Under the pieces are notes generated by a model, which saw nothing but the letters and a program-made list of their open reading frames with translations, did not search any database and was not told where the DNA came from. DNA of 64,000 nt from an uncultured Flavihumibacter sp. (GTDB taxonomy: Bacteria > Bacteroidota > Bacteroidia > Chitinophagales > Chitinophagaceae). The stretch covers positions 1-64,000 of the forward strand of contig CABHOW010000164.1 in NCBI GenBank assembly GCA_902168225.1. The letters are read 5' to 3'. The translations under genes and the position numbers were made by a program. Shown here in pieces: positions 50,408 through 59,714 of the stretch. Every line of letters begins with the position of its first letter. The first letter of the stretch is position 1.

Positions 50408-51007
50408 ATGAAAAAGTATAGTTTAGGAATAGTTATTGCATTTTGTATGATGGCTTGTGCAAAAAATGAAAAAACAGTGATCGTAATGAGCAAAGGAAAG
50501 ACCGATATAGATTTAAATGCACATACTATAAAAGCTATTGATGGAAACGGGCATGAAGAGAAAACACTCAACATCAATAGTGCCGAAATTAGTTTTAAAC
50601 TAAACACCCCTGCCGGTGAAGCTACCGTGCAACTAAAAGAAAATGGATTATATATCATCAATGTAAAAAATGATACGATCATCGGCAGCTATCAAAAATA
50701 TACAAGTGTTGCAGAAGCGAATAAAATAATCACGCAGGAAAAGTTGAAACAAAATATAGATTCATTGAGTTTATTGGTAGAAGGAAAAAATATTTCAGCA
50801 GCCAATCGCAATTTTTTAATTCTTCCTAATCAGGCTGTAAAAATTACTGATAATAAAGACGCTGAAGTTGTGGGTCCGTTTCATCGCATGCGTTCTGCAG
50901 AAAAAGTAGACGGAAAAGACCCTGAAATTTATCGTTTCTATAGCATCAAAGAAATTAGAGAAATGATCGTGAAGTTAGAGGCGCTTACTGTTGCTCCGAA
51001 ACAGTAG
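50408..51007 (+). CDS. Lipoprotein of unknown function (199 aa)
   Basis: The signal MKKYSLGIVIAFCMMAC ends at a lipobox Cys. The mature part is beta-rich at first (VIVMSKGKTDIDLNAHTIKA, TVQLKENGLYIINVKND) and helical later (EANKIITQEKLKQNID), ending EIREMIVKLEALTV. No family recognised. The ATG at 50408 starts the signal; the frame upstream to 50378 is terminator sequence. Confidence 0.75.
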   Translation: MKKYSLGIVIAFCMMACAKNEKTVIVMSKGKTDIDLNAHTIKAIDGNGHEEKTLNINSAEISFKLNTPAGEATVQLKENGLYIINVKNDTIIGSYQKYTSVAEANKIITQEKLKQNIDSLSLLVEGKNISAANRNFLILPNQAVKITDNKDAEVVGPFHRMRSAEKVDGKDPEIYRFYSIKEIREMIVKLEALTVAPKQ

Positions 51008-51030
51008 ATACGAGTTACCCTCACTACTAA

Positions 51031-51279
51031 TCAAGGCACCGGATCATAACCAGAACCTCCGCCGGGTCTGCATTTGCTTATTCTTTTGAGGAGCAACCAG
51101 CCGCCTTTCAATAGCCCGTATTTTTTTAATGCCTCTTCTCCATATTGGGAGCAAGTAGGAATGAATCGGCACTTGGGTCCTAACAATGGCGAAATCCCGT
51201 ACTGATACAGTTTAATAAAAGGAATAAGGATATATCCTAAAAAATGAACTTGTATAACGGGTTTACAATTTGCGCACAT
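51031..51279 (-). CDS. yidD: Membrane protein insertion efficiency factor YidD
   Basis: An 82-residue YidD with an N-terminal amphipathic/hydrophobic segment ([20 protein letters not shown]) and the three-cysteine hallmark [19 protein letters not shown], ending [16 protein letters not shown]. It helps YidC insert inner-membrane proteins. Placement downstream of rnpA and rpmH is the classic order. Confidence 0.95.
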   Translation of the reverse strand: MCANCKPVIQVHFLGYILIPFIKLYQYGISPLLGPKCRFIPTCSQYGEEALKKYGLLKGGWLLLKRISKCRPGGGSGYDPVP

Positions 51280-51295
51280 TACTTTTTATTTTAAC

Positions 51296-51388
51296 CACAG
51301 ATTAAACAGATTCAGGCACAGATTACACGAATTAATATTTATTTGTCTGTGTTATCTGCGAATTAATCCGTGTTATCTGTGGTTTATT
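51296..51388. repeat. CACAGATTA-type self-complementary intergenic repeat
   Basis: AACCACAGATTAAACAGATT on the left is mirrored by GTTATCTGTGGTTT on the right, with the related CACAGATTACACGAATTAAT and GCGAATTAATCCGTGTTATC in between. It separates yidD from rnpA. Confidence 0.6.
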
Positions 51389-51756
51389 TTAATACTCAAT
51401 TTTTCAAACGTTATTTTCATTTGCACTTTAAGATCATTAAACACCGGCAACTCTTTCGCAAGAAACAAAAAAAACACTTCTAGTTTTTTCTCCTCAGGTA
51501 CAACTATCAACTCTTGTTGGGTTCTATAGGTTTCGCGAAGCAAGCGCTTAATTCGATTTCGATCGGTTGCTTTTTTAAAATTGCGGGAGCTAACGCCAAA
51601 CCCTGCTTGTTTGGAAATTGTTTCTTGCGACCTTGTAGTAGTTCTATAAAAAACTTTTATTGGAAAAACAGTAAATGATTTACCCGAAGCAAATAATTGC
51701 TCTAATGATGCCCTACTTTTTATTCTGGCCGATTTGGGTAAACCTTGATTGCTCAT
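51373..51756 (-). CDS. rnpA: Ribonuclease P protein component
   Basis: A 127-residue RnpA: KSARIKSRASLEQLFASGKS at the start, then the RNA-binding RNR motif in FKKATDRNRIKRLLRETYR. It joins the RNase P RNA to mature tRNA 5' ends. Upstream is rpmH and downstream yidD. Confidence 0.95.
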   Translation of the reverse strand: MSNQGLPKSARIKSRASLEQLFASGKSFTVFPIKVFYRTTTRSQETISKQAGFGVSSRNFKKATDRNRIKRLLRETYRTQQELIVVPEEKKLEVFFLFLAKELPVFNDLKVQMKITFEKLSIKINHR

Positions 51757-51839
51757 CTTACAAAAATAAATAGCTCCATCGGTAAGATGAAGCTATCGTT
51801 ATTTGTCTTTATCCGACTCGTTTCGGAATCGGTTCAAAA

Positions 51840-51995
51840 TTATTTTAATCCTTTCTCGCTAGAAACAGTTAGTTTCTTACGACCTTTCGCACGGCGACTA
51901 GCCAATACTTTACGACCGTTTGCTGTAGCCATACGCTTACGGAAACCGTGTACGGTTTTACGACGACGCTTATGTGGTTGGAATGTACGTTTCAT
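51840..51995 (-). CDS. rpmH: 50S ribosomal protein L34
   Basis: A 51-residue basic protein beginning [20 protein letters not shown] and continuing [20 protein letters not shown], the invariant L34 sequence, ending SSEKGLK before TAA at 51840-51842. Located 84 bp upstream of rnpA, as in most bacteria. Confidence 0.96.
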   Translation of the reverse strand: MKRTFQPHKRRRKTVHGFRKRMATANGRKVLASRRAKGRKKLTVSSEKGLK

Positions 51996-52090
51996 TGTTT
52001 AATCTTTTTTTCTAACCCAAAATATTGTTTCTTTTCCTGCTACAGCCACCATACTGCCGCATGTGAAAGGACGGCAAAATTAGGGAAAAA

Positions 52091-52924
52091 TCAATTATCC
52101 ACAAGGTTAATCTGTTCCGATTGAATGCTTTTTCCAAAGAAAATAGCCCCTTTTATATCAAAATCAACTGCAGAATCGGTGGTTTTAAACTGAATATGTG
52201 CATTTTTAGTACACAGACCGGCTATTTCGGGGTGGCGCTCCAGGTAATTTTTTAAACTCTTCGCCACAATTTCACCCTGAGAAACCAGTTTTATACTCTC
52301 TCCGGCTACTGCTTCAATTTTAGCAGCTAATAAAGGATAATGCGTACAGCCTAGTAAAATGGTATCAATAGCTTCGTTTTTTTGTAGTACCCTATGAACA
52401 TGTTGTTGTACAAAATAATCGGCTCCCGCGCTCAAATGCTCTCCATTTTCTATCAATGGCACCCACATAGGGCAAGCCTCTTGGGTTACCTGCAGATCCG
52501 GAAAGAAATGACCGATCTCCAATACATAGCTCTCACTCTCAACTGTTCCGGTAGTGGCTAATACACCTATAGATTTTGAATGGGAATAATGACCTATCAC
52601 TTCTGCGGTTGGACGAATAACCCCTAATACTCTTTTATGAGGTGCGATACGAGGCAAATCTTTCTGCTGAATCGTACGCAATGCCTTTGCCGAGGCTGTA
52701 TTACAGGCTAATACCACCAACTCACAGCCTTGTTTAAAAAACCATTCCACAGCCTCTAATGTGTATTTATACACCGTTTCGAAAGAGCGGGTACCATAAG
52801 GCGTACGGGCATTATCGCCCAAGTATAAATAATCGTATTCGGGTAGTACTTGTTGTATCTCTTTTAATACTGTTAACCCGCCATAACCACTATCGAATAC
52901 ACCAATGGGTTTGGAATTGCTCAT
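52091..52924 (-). CDS. murI: Glutamate racemase
   Basis: A 277-residue MurI making D-glutamate for peptidoglycan. Motifs: IGVFDSGYGGLTVLKEIQQV with the catalytic Asp/Ser, VVLACNTASAKALR with the first catalytic Cys and LLGCTHYPLLAAKIE with the second. Last gene of the envelope run that begins at gldC. Confidence 0.95.
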   Translation of the reverse strand: MSNSKPIGVFDSGYGGLTVLKEIQQVLPEYDYLYLGDNARTPYGTRSFETVYKYTLEAVEWFFKQGCELVVLACNTASAKALRTIQQKDLPRIAPHKRVLGVIRPTAEVIGHYSHSKSIGVLATTGTVESESYVLEIGHFFPDLQVTQEACPMWVPLIENGEHLSAGADYFVQQHVHRVLQKNEAIDTILLGCTHYPLLAAKIEAVAGESIKLVSQGEIVAKSLKNYLERHPEIAGLCTKNAHIQFKTTDSAVDFDIKGAIFFGKSIQSEQINLVDN

Positions 52925-52940
52925 AATTGAAGGTACGATT

Positions 52941-53065
52941 TAGTCCGAAAGTCGGGGAGTCGGAAAGTCAGTCAATAAGAAAGTCCGTAAGCCGGAAGAA
53001 AATAATATTCAACTGGCTTACGGACTCTCGGACTCTCGGACTTTCTTATGGACTACCGGACTATA
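52941..53065. repeat. GTCCG-type self-complementary intergenic repeat, copy 4
   Basis: AGTCCGAAAGTCGGGGAGTC and AAGTCCGTAAGCCGG on the left; GGCTTACGGACTCTCGGACT and CTTATGGACTACCGGACT on the right. Pairs into an imperfect hairpin between murI and ompH. Confidence 0.6.
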
Positions 53066-53674
53066 TTATCCTTTACCCGCCGGCTTAACTGCAGGTTTAG
53101 CAGGTGCTGAAGAGCCACCGCCGCTTGCAGCCTTCCATGCATCTTCAATTTCTTTAGGTAATGGAAGATTTAATTTTTTGGCAACTCGTATGGTTACGTT
53201 ATCTAATAAATTGGGCGTCATATAGGGAGATAAAGCCTCCGACTTAATGATGATGGTATATTTCTGTTCAGTAACTACTGCTTGTACAGCCTCATACAGT
53301 TTATTGCGGTAAGGGCCTAACAATTGCTCATATTTTGCCTCTTCCATTTGTTGTTGGTATTGCTGCCAGTTTACTAACTGATAGCGCAATTGAAGCAGAT
53401 CACGTGTTGCTATTTCTCTTGCTTTAGCAGAAAGCGTAGCGGAGTCTTTTTTAAACAAACTGTCTTTACGCTGAAACTCGGTTACTTTAAATTTATACTC
53501 TTCTTGCAAAGAATCTAAACGATAACTATTCATCAAAGTATCAACTTTTTGAATACCCGGGAATAGAGATAAAGCTCCTTGCTCATCAAAGTATCCGATT
53601 TTTACTTGTGCGTTGGCGCTACTGGCGAAAATCATCCCTGCAACAACCACACAGAGTACTAATAATTTTTTCAT
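53066..53674 (-). CDS. OmpH/Skp-family periplasmic chaperone, first copy
   Basis: A 202-residue Skp-like chaperone for outer-membrane proteins: signal peptide (about 1-22, SANAQ), then KIGYFDEQGALSLFPGIQ, a long alpha-helical coiled-coil middle (about 65-130) and a C-terminal IIIKSEALSPYMTPN beta segment. A Pro/Ala/Gly/Lys-rich tail (SSAPAKPAVKPAGKG) ends the protein. The ATG at 53674 starts the signal. Tandem with another copy. Confidence 0.88.
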   Translation of the reverse strand: MKKLLVLCVVVAGMIFASSANAQVKIGYFDEQGALSLFPGIQKVDTLMNSYRLDSLQEEYKFKVTEFQRKDSLFKKDSATLSAKAREIATRDLLQLRYQLVNWQQYQQQMEEAKYEQLLGPYRNKLYEAVQAVVTEQKYTIIIKSEALSPYMTPNLLDNVTIRVAKKLNLPLPKEIEDAWKAASGGGSSAPAKPAVKPAGKG

Positions 53675-53705
53675 TGTTGTGAAATTTATGTTGGTTTTTA
53701 GTTCA

Positions 53706-54224
53706 CTAGTTTTTAATACCCAGCTCTCGAAGCACTTCATCGCTTTTATCGAGTTTTGGGTCGGCAAATATAACGGTAATTCCTTCACTTTTATCGAGTA
53801 TAAAATCGTAAACCCTTGCTACTGCTATTTTCTGAATCGCATTGTATACTTTATCCTGAATAGGTTTAACAAGTTTTTGGCGTTCTTTGAACAGATCACC
53901 CTCATACCCAAAACGTTTTTTTTGCAAATCACGCACTTCTTTCTCTCTCACAAATAGCTCATCTTCTCTTTTTTTCTTCAACTCCTCAGTAAGCATAAAC
54001 TGCTCGGCTTCATAGTTCTTATACATTTTATCTAAAACCGTTTGCTTATCATCTATTTCTTTTTGCCATTGCTCACCTAGTTGTTGCAGTTTTTTATCGG
54101 CGTCTTTGTACTCCGGTATTTTACTCAGAATATATTTGGTATCAATAACGGCATAACGTTGCTGAGCCTGAATGGTGCTCATGGTGAGCGTAAAAAGTGC
54201 AATGAGTAAAATTGTTTTTTTCAT
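53706..54224 (-). CDS. OmpH/Skp-family periplasmic chaperone, second copy
   Basis: A 172-residue Skp-like protein: signal (about 1-20, IQAQ), RYAVIDTKYILSKIPEYKDA, a charged coiled coil (about 45-115; ELKKKREDELFVREKEVRD) and the family C-terminal VYDFILDKSEGITVIFADPK. It follows bamA by 17 bp and precedes the first copy by 31 bp, so the three are one operon for outer-membrane protein assembly. Confidence 0.9.
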   Translation of the reverse strand: MKKTILLIALFTLTMSTIQAQQRYAVIDTKYILSKIPEYKDADKKLQQLGEQWQKEIDDKQTVLDKMYKNYEAEQFMLTEELKKKREDELFVREKEVRDLQKKRFGYEGDLFKERQKLVKPIQDKVYNAIQKIAVARVYDFILDKSEGITVIFADPKLDKSDEVLRELGIKN

Positions 54225-54241
54225 ACCAATGATTTTAGGTT

Positions 54242-56983
54242 TTATTCGGGTTCAAAACCAAGCATAAAGGTAAAGCGGGCCGCGTCTTTTAATGAATTGC
54301 CCGGCGTAAACCTATCCAATCCTATGCCATAATCAAACCCTAACAAGCCAAACATAGGTAAGAAAAAGCGCATACCAATACCTACTGACCTTCTTAGCTG
54401 AAAGGGATTATAATCTTTGAAATTATACCAGCCATTGGCCGCTTCAAAAAACGCCAATCCGAATATGGTACTACTTGGGTTCAAGCTCAATGGATACCGC
54501 AGCTCCATGGTATACTTGTTAAATATTGTAAAGTATTGGCTGGCTCTTTGTTGATCGGGGTTCACACGAGGATCGGAATTTTCATAAACAGGATATCCTC
54601 TATGTGCAATAATATCAAAACCTAATAAAGCAAACTGATTGGTTAAACCTGCATCACCCACTTGAAATCGCTCGAATGGAGATATTTTTAAGTTTTGGTT
54701 GAATCTTCCCAAGAAACCGTATTTAGCTGCAAAACGCAATACAAACTGTTTGTTTTTATCTTCTCCATGTGGCTTACCCAAAGGCACAAACCACTCTCCG
54801 TTAAAACGCCATTTATGATATTCAATAAATTTGTAGGGGTTCTCTGCTGGGTTTATACCCGGGTCAACAACCGACCATGGAGGCGTAATTTGTAAGCTCG
54901 CCAAAAAATTAGACCCCATTTTCGGGAACATGGGCTGATCGATAGAAGATCTTTGTAAAGCAATTCTAAAGTTTAGGTTATTTACTAATCCATTATCAAA
55001 ACCGGGCAGGTTTGTAGGGTCGATAGCATAGTTACTCAACTTATAACGGGTATAGTTCACACCCATAGAAAGAGAGAAATAATCATCAGGCCATTTTAAT
55101 TGTTTGGTGATACTAGCTGTAACACCTGTGGTAGAAATATAATTTCTATTGGCAACTCCCAAATCATATCTTCCGGTAAGTGGGTCGTATGTTTGTCCGA
55201 ATTTAGTATTGAATACACTAACGGTTAATGCATTTCTTTTCTTACCACCTAACCAGGGCTCCGTAAAAGAGAAATTATAAGAACGAAATGCCTTACCATT
55301 ACTTTGTACACGTAAACTTAATTTTTGTCCATCTCCCATTGGCAAAGGATCCCATGCCGATTTTTTAAATAGGTTTTTGGCCGAAAAGTTATTGAATGAA
55401 ACACCTAGCGTACCTGTTAATCCAATAACGCCACCCCATCCGGCACTTAATTCCAACTGATCGCTCGATTTTTCCTCAACATTATAGTTGATATCAACCG
55501 TTCCATCCTCTTGATTAGGTACCGGGTTCGGAGAAATTTTTTCCGGGTTAAAATAATTTAACTGACTCAATTCCCGAATAGAACGAATAATAGCTTGTCG
55601 GCTAAATTTCTCACCCGGTATGGTTCGCAATTCTCTTCTGATCACATATTCCTTGGTACGGTCATTACCGGTAATACGTACATTTTTAATTGTGGCTTGC
55701 GGCCCTTCTATCACCCTTATTTCAAAATCGATTGTATCATTATATACCGCTGTTTCAACAGGGTCTGTTCTAAAAAACAAGTATCCATCATCTTGATACA
55801 AACCACTGATATCACCACCATCCGGTGAAGATTGCTTACCGAGCTTTTTATTAAGTGTTTCTAAGTTATAGATATCCCCTTTCCGAATACCCAATATGGT
55901 ACTTAGTATAGAGTCGGAATATTTAGTATTACCTCTCCAAGTAATATTTCCAAAATAGTATTTACGACCCTCATTTACTTTTAAGTCGATATTCAAATTA
56001 CCACCAATGGTGCTATATACCGTATCTTTTTCAATAGTGGCGTCTCGGTATCCTATGGAGTTATAAAACTCGAGAACCTTTTCTTTATCTTCCTCATACT
56101 TCTTTTCATCAAACTTTGCAGAAGCGAGTTTCAATCGCACATAAGGATCTAATACTTTTTTTGTTTTACTGAACGTGAGGTATCCTTTTTCTCTGAGGTA
56201 TTCTTCAAAAGTATAGTGTTGTGGTACCACTATTTTTCCACTATCGGCTATGGGGAATAAAGTGAGGCGCGATTTTTCTTTCGAGCCCTTCATTTGCTTT
56301 TTAAGTTTAGCCTCATCAATATTTACATTACCCCCAAAATTGATATTGTTGATTTTTATTTTAGCCCCTTTATCAATAACAAAATCAAGTGTAAGGGTAT
56401 TGTTATCGAGTGTAGTATCTTTTTTCTCGTAAATTTTTACTTTTGTTTCTCTAAAACCCTTTTCTGCATAGTATTTGCGAATTACTTCCGACGCACTTAT
56501 TTTCATATTCTCCGTAACCACCCGATTGGGTACTAACCCGGTTTTACCACGCAGATCATCTTGTTGCCCTTTTGGAATTCCTTTAAAATTAAAATTGGCT
56601 AATCGAGGGCGCTCCGTAACAGCAATTTCAATTTCGATATTTTTTCCGGTGAGTTTCGTAACATATATTTCAACTCCACTAAAATAATTTTGCGCCCATA
56701 GTTTGGTTATTGCTTTTGAAAATTGATCACCTCCGGGAATATTAATTTCGTCGCCAACATTAATATTGGCAATTGAAATCAATAGGTTTTCGTCGAAGAA
56801 TCGGTTACCGGTAACTTTTACGGCTGCTACTTTATATTTTTTGGGCGTTTTTTGATTGAATAGATTAATCAGATCCGCATCTACAGAAGTGATAGTGGTA
56901 TCGGTGGTTTGTTGTGCTGCTAATGGTTGAATAGAGTATAAAACAACAAATAAGAACAACAATAATGTAATCGGTTTCTGCAT
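54242..56983 (-). CDS. bamA: Outer membrane assembly protein BamA
   Basis: A 913-residue BamA: signal peptide (about 1-25), five POTRA domains (about 45-470; for example VKVTGNRFFDENLLISIANI and VRITGNDRTKEYVIRRELR) and a C-terminal 16-stranded barrel (about 520-913) with the GLxR-like VRSYNFSFTEPWLGGKK region. It inserts beta-barrel proteins into the outer membrane. The N-terminal extension to 57061 is basic and lacks signal character, so the ATG at 56983 is preferred. Confidence 0.94.
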   Translation of the reverse strand: MQKPITLLLFLFVVLYSIQPLAAQQTTDTTITSVDADLINLFNQKTPKKYKVAAVKVTGNRFFDENLLISIANINVGDEINIPGGDQFSKAITKLWAQNYFSGVEIYVTKLTGKNIEIEIAVTERPRLANFNFKGIPKGQQDDLRGKTGLVPNRVVTENMKISASEVIRKYYAEKGFRETKVKIYEKKDTTLDNNTLTLDFVIDKGAKIKINNINFGGNVNIDEAKLKKQMKGSKEKSRLTLFPIADSGKIVVPQHYTFEEYLREKGYLTFSKTKKVLDPYVRLKLASAKFDEKKYEEDKEKVLEFYNSIGYRDATIEKDTVYSTIGGNLNIDLKVNEGRKYYFGNITWRGNTKYSDSILSTILGIRKGDIYNLETLNKKLGKQSSPDGGDISGLYQDDGYLFFRTDPVETAVYNDTIDFEIRVIEGPQATIKNVRITGNDRTKEYVIRRELRTIPGEKFSRQAIIRSIRELSQLNYFNPEKISPNPVPNQEDGTVDINYNVEEKSSDQLELSAGWGGVIGLTGTLGVSFNNFSAKNLFKKSAWDPLPMGDGQKLSLRVQSNGKAFRSYNFSFTEPWLGGKKRNALTVSVFNTKFGQTYDPLTGRYDLGVANRNYISTTGVTASITKQLKWPDDYFSLSMGVNYTRYKLSNYAIDPTNLPGFDNGLVNNLNFRIALQRSSIDQPMFPKMGSNFLASLQITPPWSVVDPGINPAENPYKFIEYHKWRFNGEWFVPLGKPHGEDKNKQFVLRFAAKYGFLGRFNQNLKISPFERFQVGDAGLTNQFALLGFDIIAHRGYPVYENSDPRVNPDQQRASQYFTIFNKYTMELRYPLSLNPSSTIFGLAFFEAANGWYNFKDYNPFQLRRSVGIGMRFFLPMFGLLGFDYGIGLDRFTPGNSLKDAARFTFMLGFEPE

Positions 56984-57113
56984 CCCTTTTCTTTTTCGCT
57001 TTGCTGTTTTTTGCACCGGTTTTGTGCACAGCAGTTGATTTGGTTTATTTAGGCTGGGCAAATTAATGTCAATAATGAAAACTGTTTGTTAAATCGCACC
57101 CTATTATTGATGT

Positions 57114-57878
57114 TTATGTGGTTTCTGCTTGAATTTGTTGGCCTGTTTTACCAAATCGCCGCTCACGGGCTTGAAAATCGATGATCGCTTCATATAAATT
57201 TTCCTTTCTGAAATCGGGCCAACGGGTATTCGTAAAATAGAGTTCGGCATAGGCCAACTGATATAATAGAAAATTACTGATTCTATATTCACCGCTGGTA
57301 CGAATCATCAGTTCCGGATCGGGAAATTCGCTAGTGGTAAGATATTGTTGTAGTGTTTCGGCGGTAATATGTTCTGCGTTTAAAACACCCGCTGCCACAT
57401 CTTTTGCAATATTTTTAACGGCATTCACCAGTTCCCAGCGCGAGCTGTAACTCAATGCCATTATGAGGTTGAGCCCGGTATTAGCAGCCGTGAGTTGTAA
57501 AGCTTCTTGTAATTCCTTGTAAGCAAAAGCGGGAAGCATATTCATATCACCGATCACATGTAGGCGAATATTATTTTTGTTTAGCACCGGTACTTCTTTG
57601 CGGATAGTATCTACCAATAAAGCCATTAACCCGTCTACTTCCTGCCGGGGGCGATCCCAATTTTCGGTGCTAAAAGCGTATAAAGTAAGGTAACCGATTC
57701 CTAGTTCTGCCGCTCCTTCCACAATATTCCGAACACTTTCTACCCCATGAAAATGGCCGTAAAGGCGTTCCTGACCTTTTTCTTCGGCCCAGCGCCCGTT
57801 CCCGTCCATAATAATGGCAATATGAGCCGGCAATTGTGCCTTATTGATCTGTGCCAATAAATTTTCCTGCTTCTCCAT
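57114..57878 (-). CDS. uppS: Isoprenyl transferase (undecaprenyl diphosphate synthase)
   Basis: A 254-residue cis-prenyltransferase making the lipid carrier for cell-wall synthesis. IIMDGNGRWAEEKGQERLYG holds the catalytic Asp (D25), followed by YLTLYAFSTENWDRP and the C-terminal PDPELMIRTSGEYRISNFLL, where RTSGE-R-SNF contacts the diphosphate. The C-terminal QLAYAELYFT is typical. Confidence 0.95.
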   Translation of the reverse strand: MEKQENLLAQINKAQLPAHIAIIMDGNGRWAEEKGQERLYGHFHGVESVRNIVEGAAELGIGYLTLYAFSTENWDRPRQEVDGLMALLVDTIRKEVPVLNKNNIRLHVIGDMNMLPAFAYKELQEALQLTAANTGLNLIMALSYSSRWELVNAVKNIAKDVAAGVLNAEHITAETLQQYLTTSEFPDPELMIRTSGEYRISNFLLYQLAYAELYFTNTRWPDFRKENLYEAIIDFQARERRFGKTGQQIQAETT

Positions 57879-57921
57879 CCACTAGATTGAGCGGCAAATG
57901 TAATAAAATAGGGCGCAACAA

Positions 57922-58767
57922 TCAATTAGTTGGACAACGATATGTTTGTAGATTGAAGGAAAGGCCTACTTTGAAGGTAGCATAAGAATCGGTTTTGAGG
58001 CTATTCCCACGTTGGCGACCCTTAATACCAATAGAACTACCCGTTTCATAGCTTCTATCCTGTAATAAAAAACCGGGTGACGGAGAGCCATCGGGTAAAG
58101 GGGGAAAGGCATCGGGAGCATAGGTACCACTTACGTCATCTAGATAATCGGTATTGGTAAACCGATATATCAATTCGGCAAATACATTCATTTTTGTATT
58201 AAGCGCATATTTAATACCAAGGGTAATTGGTATGGCTAAAGCTATAGGGCTATATGGTTTTTTATTGGGGTACAATGAGCTACCTTGGCCCTCTGTGCCT
58301 AAGGGGCGTAAATAGTATTTTTGTCCATTTAGATAAGCATATGGATCATAGGAAAAAACACCCAACCCCAAACCCACATAAGGAGTGAAGTTATAGCCTT
58401 CAAAACCGGGCTGGAAGCGAAAAAAATTGAAATCGCCGGATACACATAACTCCCACACATTTGTATTAAAACTCAAATTGCGTCTTCGTTGTACCGGGTT
58501 TTCACTATAAATATCCGAATACCCTAAAAAAGCATATTCACCCGAAATTCTGATGCCGATATAATTAGAAACTTGTTTACGAAAGAAAATACCTGCCGCC
58601 GGTTTAAGTCTTTTTATACGCCCATCGGGATTTAAATCGCCAAAATAATGCGCTACACCCACCCCAAAGCCAATTTCACCGGTATGCACAAAGCTTTCCA
58701 AAAGTTGTGCACGGGTTAAGAAACTTATCGTACCCAAAAAAAATATCAATAGCAACCTTTTCAGCAT
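57922..58767 (-). CDS. DUF6089 / PorG-like outer-membrane beta-barrel protein
   Basis: A 281-residue protein with signal (about 1-20) and an eight-stranded barrel: GEIGFGVGVAHYFGDLNPDG, GIFFRKQVSNYIGIRISGEY, FTPYVGLGLGVFSYDPYAYL and a C-terminal GLSFNLQTYRC. PorG, a type IX secretion accessory, lies in the same gene order in Bacteroidota, upstream of uppS-bamA-ompH. A PorG role is therefore likely but not proven by sequence alone. Confidence 0.8.
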   Translation of the reverse strand: MLKRLLLIFFLGTISFLTRAQLLESFVHTGEIGFGVGVAHYFGDLNPDGRIKRLKPAAGIFFRKQVSNYIGIRISGEYAFLGYSDIYSENPVQRRRNLSFNTNVWELCVSGDFNFFRFQPGFEGYNFTPYVGLGLGVFSYDPYAYLNGQKYYLRPLGTEGQGSSLYPNKKPYSPIALAIPITLGIKYALNTKMNVFAELIYRFTNTDYLDDVSGTYAPDAFPPLPDGSPSPGFLLQDRSYETGSSIGIKGRQRGNSLKTDSYATFKVGLSFNLQTYRCPTN

Positions 58768-58818
58768 GCTCCGGTGTATTTACTTATGTAAAATAGCGCT
58801 AAAACCATCATGAAAATG

Positions 58819-59706
58819 TTAATTTCTCTTATCAAGACCCCAAGTTAGCTTAGAGCGCAGTGTCGACAAAAAACTATTTTCACTTAATCGTATCAAACTT
58901 ATGTCGAATTGCTCCTTTCTCACCGCTAATTGTATCGTTTTCGGTACAATCTCTCTTCTGGCATCGAGCGCACAGATAAATTGATCTGCCCTACCTTCTA
59001 CCTCAAAAGAAATAATATTATTATCAGGTACAATAATAGAGCGAACATTTAAATTATGTGGTGCTACAGGTGTAATAACAAAGCTCGACGATTCCGGAAA
59101 TACGATCGGCCCATTACAACTAAGATTATAGCCTGTTGAACCTGTTGGCGTAGCAACGATCAACCCATCGGCCCAATAAGTATTTAAAAATTCACCATTT
59201 AAGTAAGTATGAATTTTAATCATAGGAGAAATATCTCGCTTATGAATCGCAAATTCATTCAAAGCAAATGGGCCTTCTCCAAATAAAGGGATGTTGGCAT
59301 CTAAATGCAGAAGGGTTCGCTTATCAATTAAAAAAGTATGATTTACCAGTGCTTCTACAGCACTCGCTAAATCTTCTCTACTGATACTAGCCAAGAAACC
59401 TAGCCTGCCGAAATTGATCCCTAATACCGGAATATTTTTATCTTTTACCAACGTAACCGTATCGAGCATTGTACCATCACCGCCTAAACTAATCAGGCAA
59501 TCGATCGAATCATCTAAATCTTCATGTCCGCCGAAATATTTGATCTTTCTGGTGAGATGCTCCGGAATGTTAAACTTTTCGAGCAAAGTATCATATAAAA
59601 GAATGGCAATATCATATCTACTAAGTTCTTCCAACAAAATCACCAAAGGATTTTCTTGTTCGGTATCTAAACCCCTACTATAAATCGCAACTTTCATTTT
59701 TGCCAT
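58819..59706 (-). CDS. nadK: NAD kinase
   Basis: A 295-residue NAD kinase that phosphorylates NAD to NADP in the cytoplasm. The catalytic GGDGTML motif is at 75-81, the NE/D-type loop in FALNEFAIHKRD, and the second glycine-rich motif in ATPTGSTGYNLSCNGPI. ATG at 59706 or three codons inside (MKVAIYSRG). Between the BamA-like gene and porG-like. Confidence 0.95.
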   Translation of the reverse strand: MAKMKVAIYSRGLDTEQENPLVILLEELSRYDIAILLYDTLLEKFNIPEHLTRKIKYFGGHEDLDDSIDCLISLGGDGTMLDTVTLVKDKNIPVLGINFGRLGFLASISREDLASAVEALVNHTFLIDKRTLLHLDANIPLFGEGPFALNEFAIHKRDISPMIKIHTYLNGEFLNTYWADGLIVATPTGSTGYNLSCNGPIVFPESSSFVITPVAPHNLNVRSIIVPDNNIISFEVEGRADQFICALDARREIVPKTIQLAVRKEQFDISLIRLSENSFLSTLRSKLTWGLDKRN

Positions 59707-59714
59707 TTAGCCAG

